DNA of 37,560 bases from an uncultured Eubacterium sp. (GTDB lineage Bacteria; Bacillota; Clostridia; Lachnospirales; Lachnospiraceae): assembly GCA_900552795.1 (NCBI GenBank), contig USBB01000026.1, positions 1-37,560 on the forward strand, given 5' to 3'. Under the pieces are notes generated by a model. The model did not search any database, was not told the origin of the DNA, and saw only the letters and a program-made list of their open reading frames with translations. The translations under genes and the position numbers were made by a program. Positions 37,509-37,560 of this stretch are shown here, piece by piece; position 1 is the stretch's first letter; each line of letters begins with the position of its first letter.

Positions 37509-37560
37509 AAAAGCGTCGTTTACGACGCTTGCAAGATTTGCTTCGCAAACTTGTTATCAG
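37507..37560 (+). repeat. Three-hairpin intergenic repeat (copy 2, cut by the window edge)
   Basis: This stretch matches 14253-14306 at 53 of 54 bases; the only difference is T for C in the first hairpin loop (37521). It starts at the stop codon of dus and runs to the window edge, so its end is not visible. On the minus strand its first hairpin is followed by a T-run and could terminate a convergent gene beyond the window. Confidence 0.9.

Overview
The window looks like chromosomal DNA of a low-GC Gram-positive bacterium, most likely a member of the Lachnospiraceae (Lachnospira/Eubacterium/Roseburia-like). I base this on the AT-rich composition, AGGAGG ribosome sites, TTGACA/TATAAT promoters, a Bce-type two-component/ABC module, an EFR1-type ferredoxin protein and the hpf-secA-prfB order. 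The genus is inference. Most genes lie on the minus strand.

Layout. 1-650 (minus): a strong promoter and leader that look like the start of an rRNA operon running off the left edge, then tRNA-Ser(UGA) with its own promoter and terminator. 652-8678 (minus): one long housekeeping run, tex, a YcxB-like gene, tsaE, tsaB, rimI, rnz, a small membrane-anchored protein, tsaD and ispD. It is read from a promoter at about 8660 and holds the bacterial t6A tRNA-modification genes. 8775-14226 (minus): an AT-rich island of about twelve small, mostly membrane-bound proteins, nearly all unrecognised, including one complete CPBP-family intramembrane protease. Upstream, at 14338-14500, are a promoter, a c-di-GMP-I (GEMM) riboswitch-like aptamer and an overlapping terminator. 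This is the most novel part of the window.

14796-15432 (plus): a GNAT acetyltransferase and a 49-codon remnant of a DHFR/RibD-C family protein. 15490-19983 (minus): an ACT-domain regulator, homoserine dehydrogenase, a phosphoglycerate-mutase-family protein (proposed homoserine kinase) and aspartate kinase, forming a threonine/aspartate-family operon. 19991-25317 (minus): a Bce-like module of ferredoxin/flavodoxin protein, response regulator, histidine kinase, ABC ATPase and permease, probably for cell-envelope antibiotic sensing. 25536-32283 (minus): hpf, then secA-prfB-cheW-malQ.

32792-37508 (mostly plus): a FabG-like reductase, a divergent cation-diffusion-facilitator transporter, then a class C beta-lactamase-like hydrolase with a tRNA-dihydrouridine synthase. 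Several gaps hold multi-hairpin palindromic repeats that share sequence blocks (3964-4071, 8718-8735, 14253-14341, 25346-25490, 34807-34824, 37507-37560). One pair, 23 kb apart, matches at 53 of 54 bases. The hpf/fabG gap holds two abutting consensus DnaA boxes. I found no CRISPR array, IS transposase or prophage gene.
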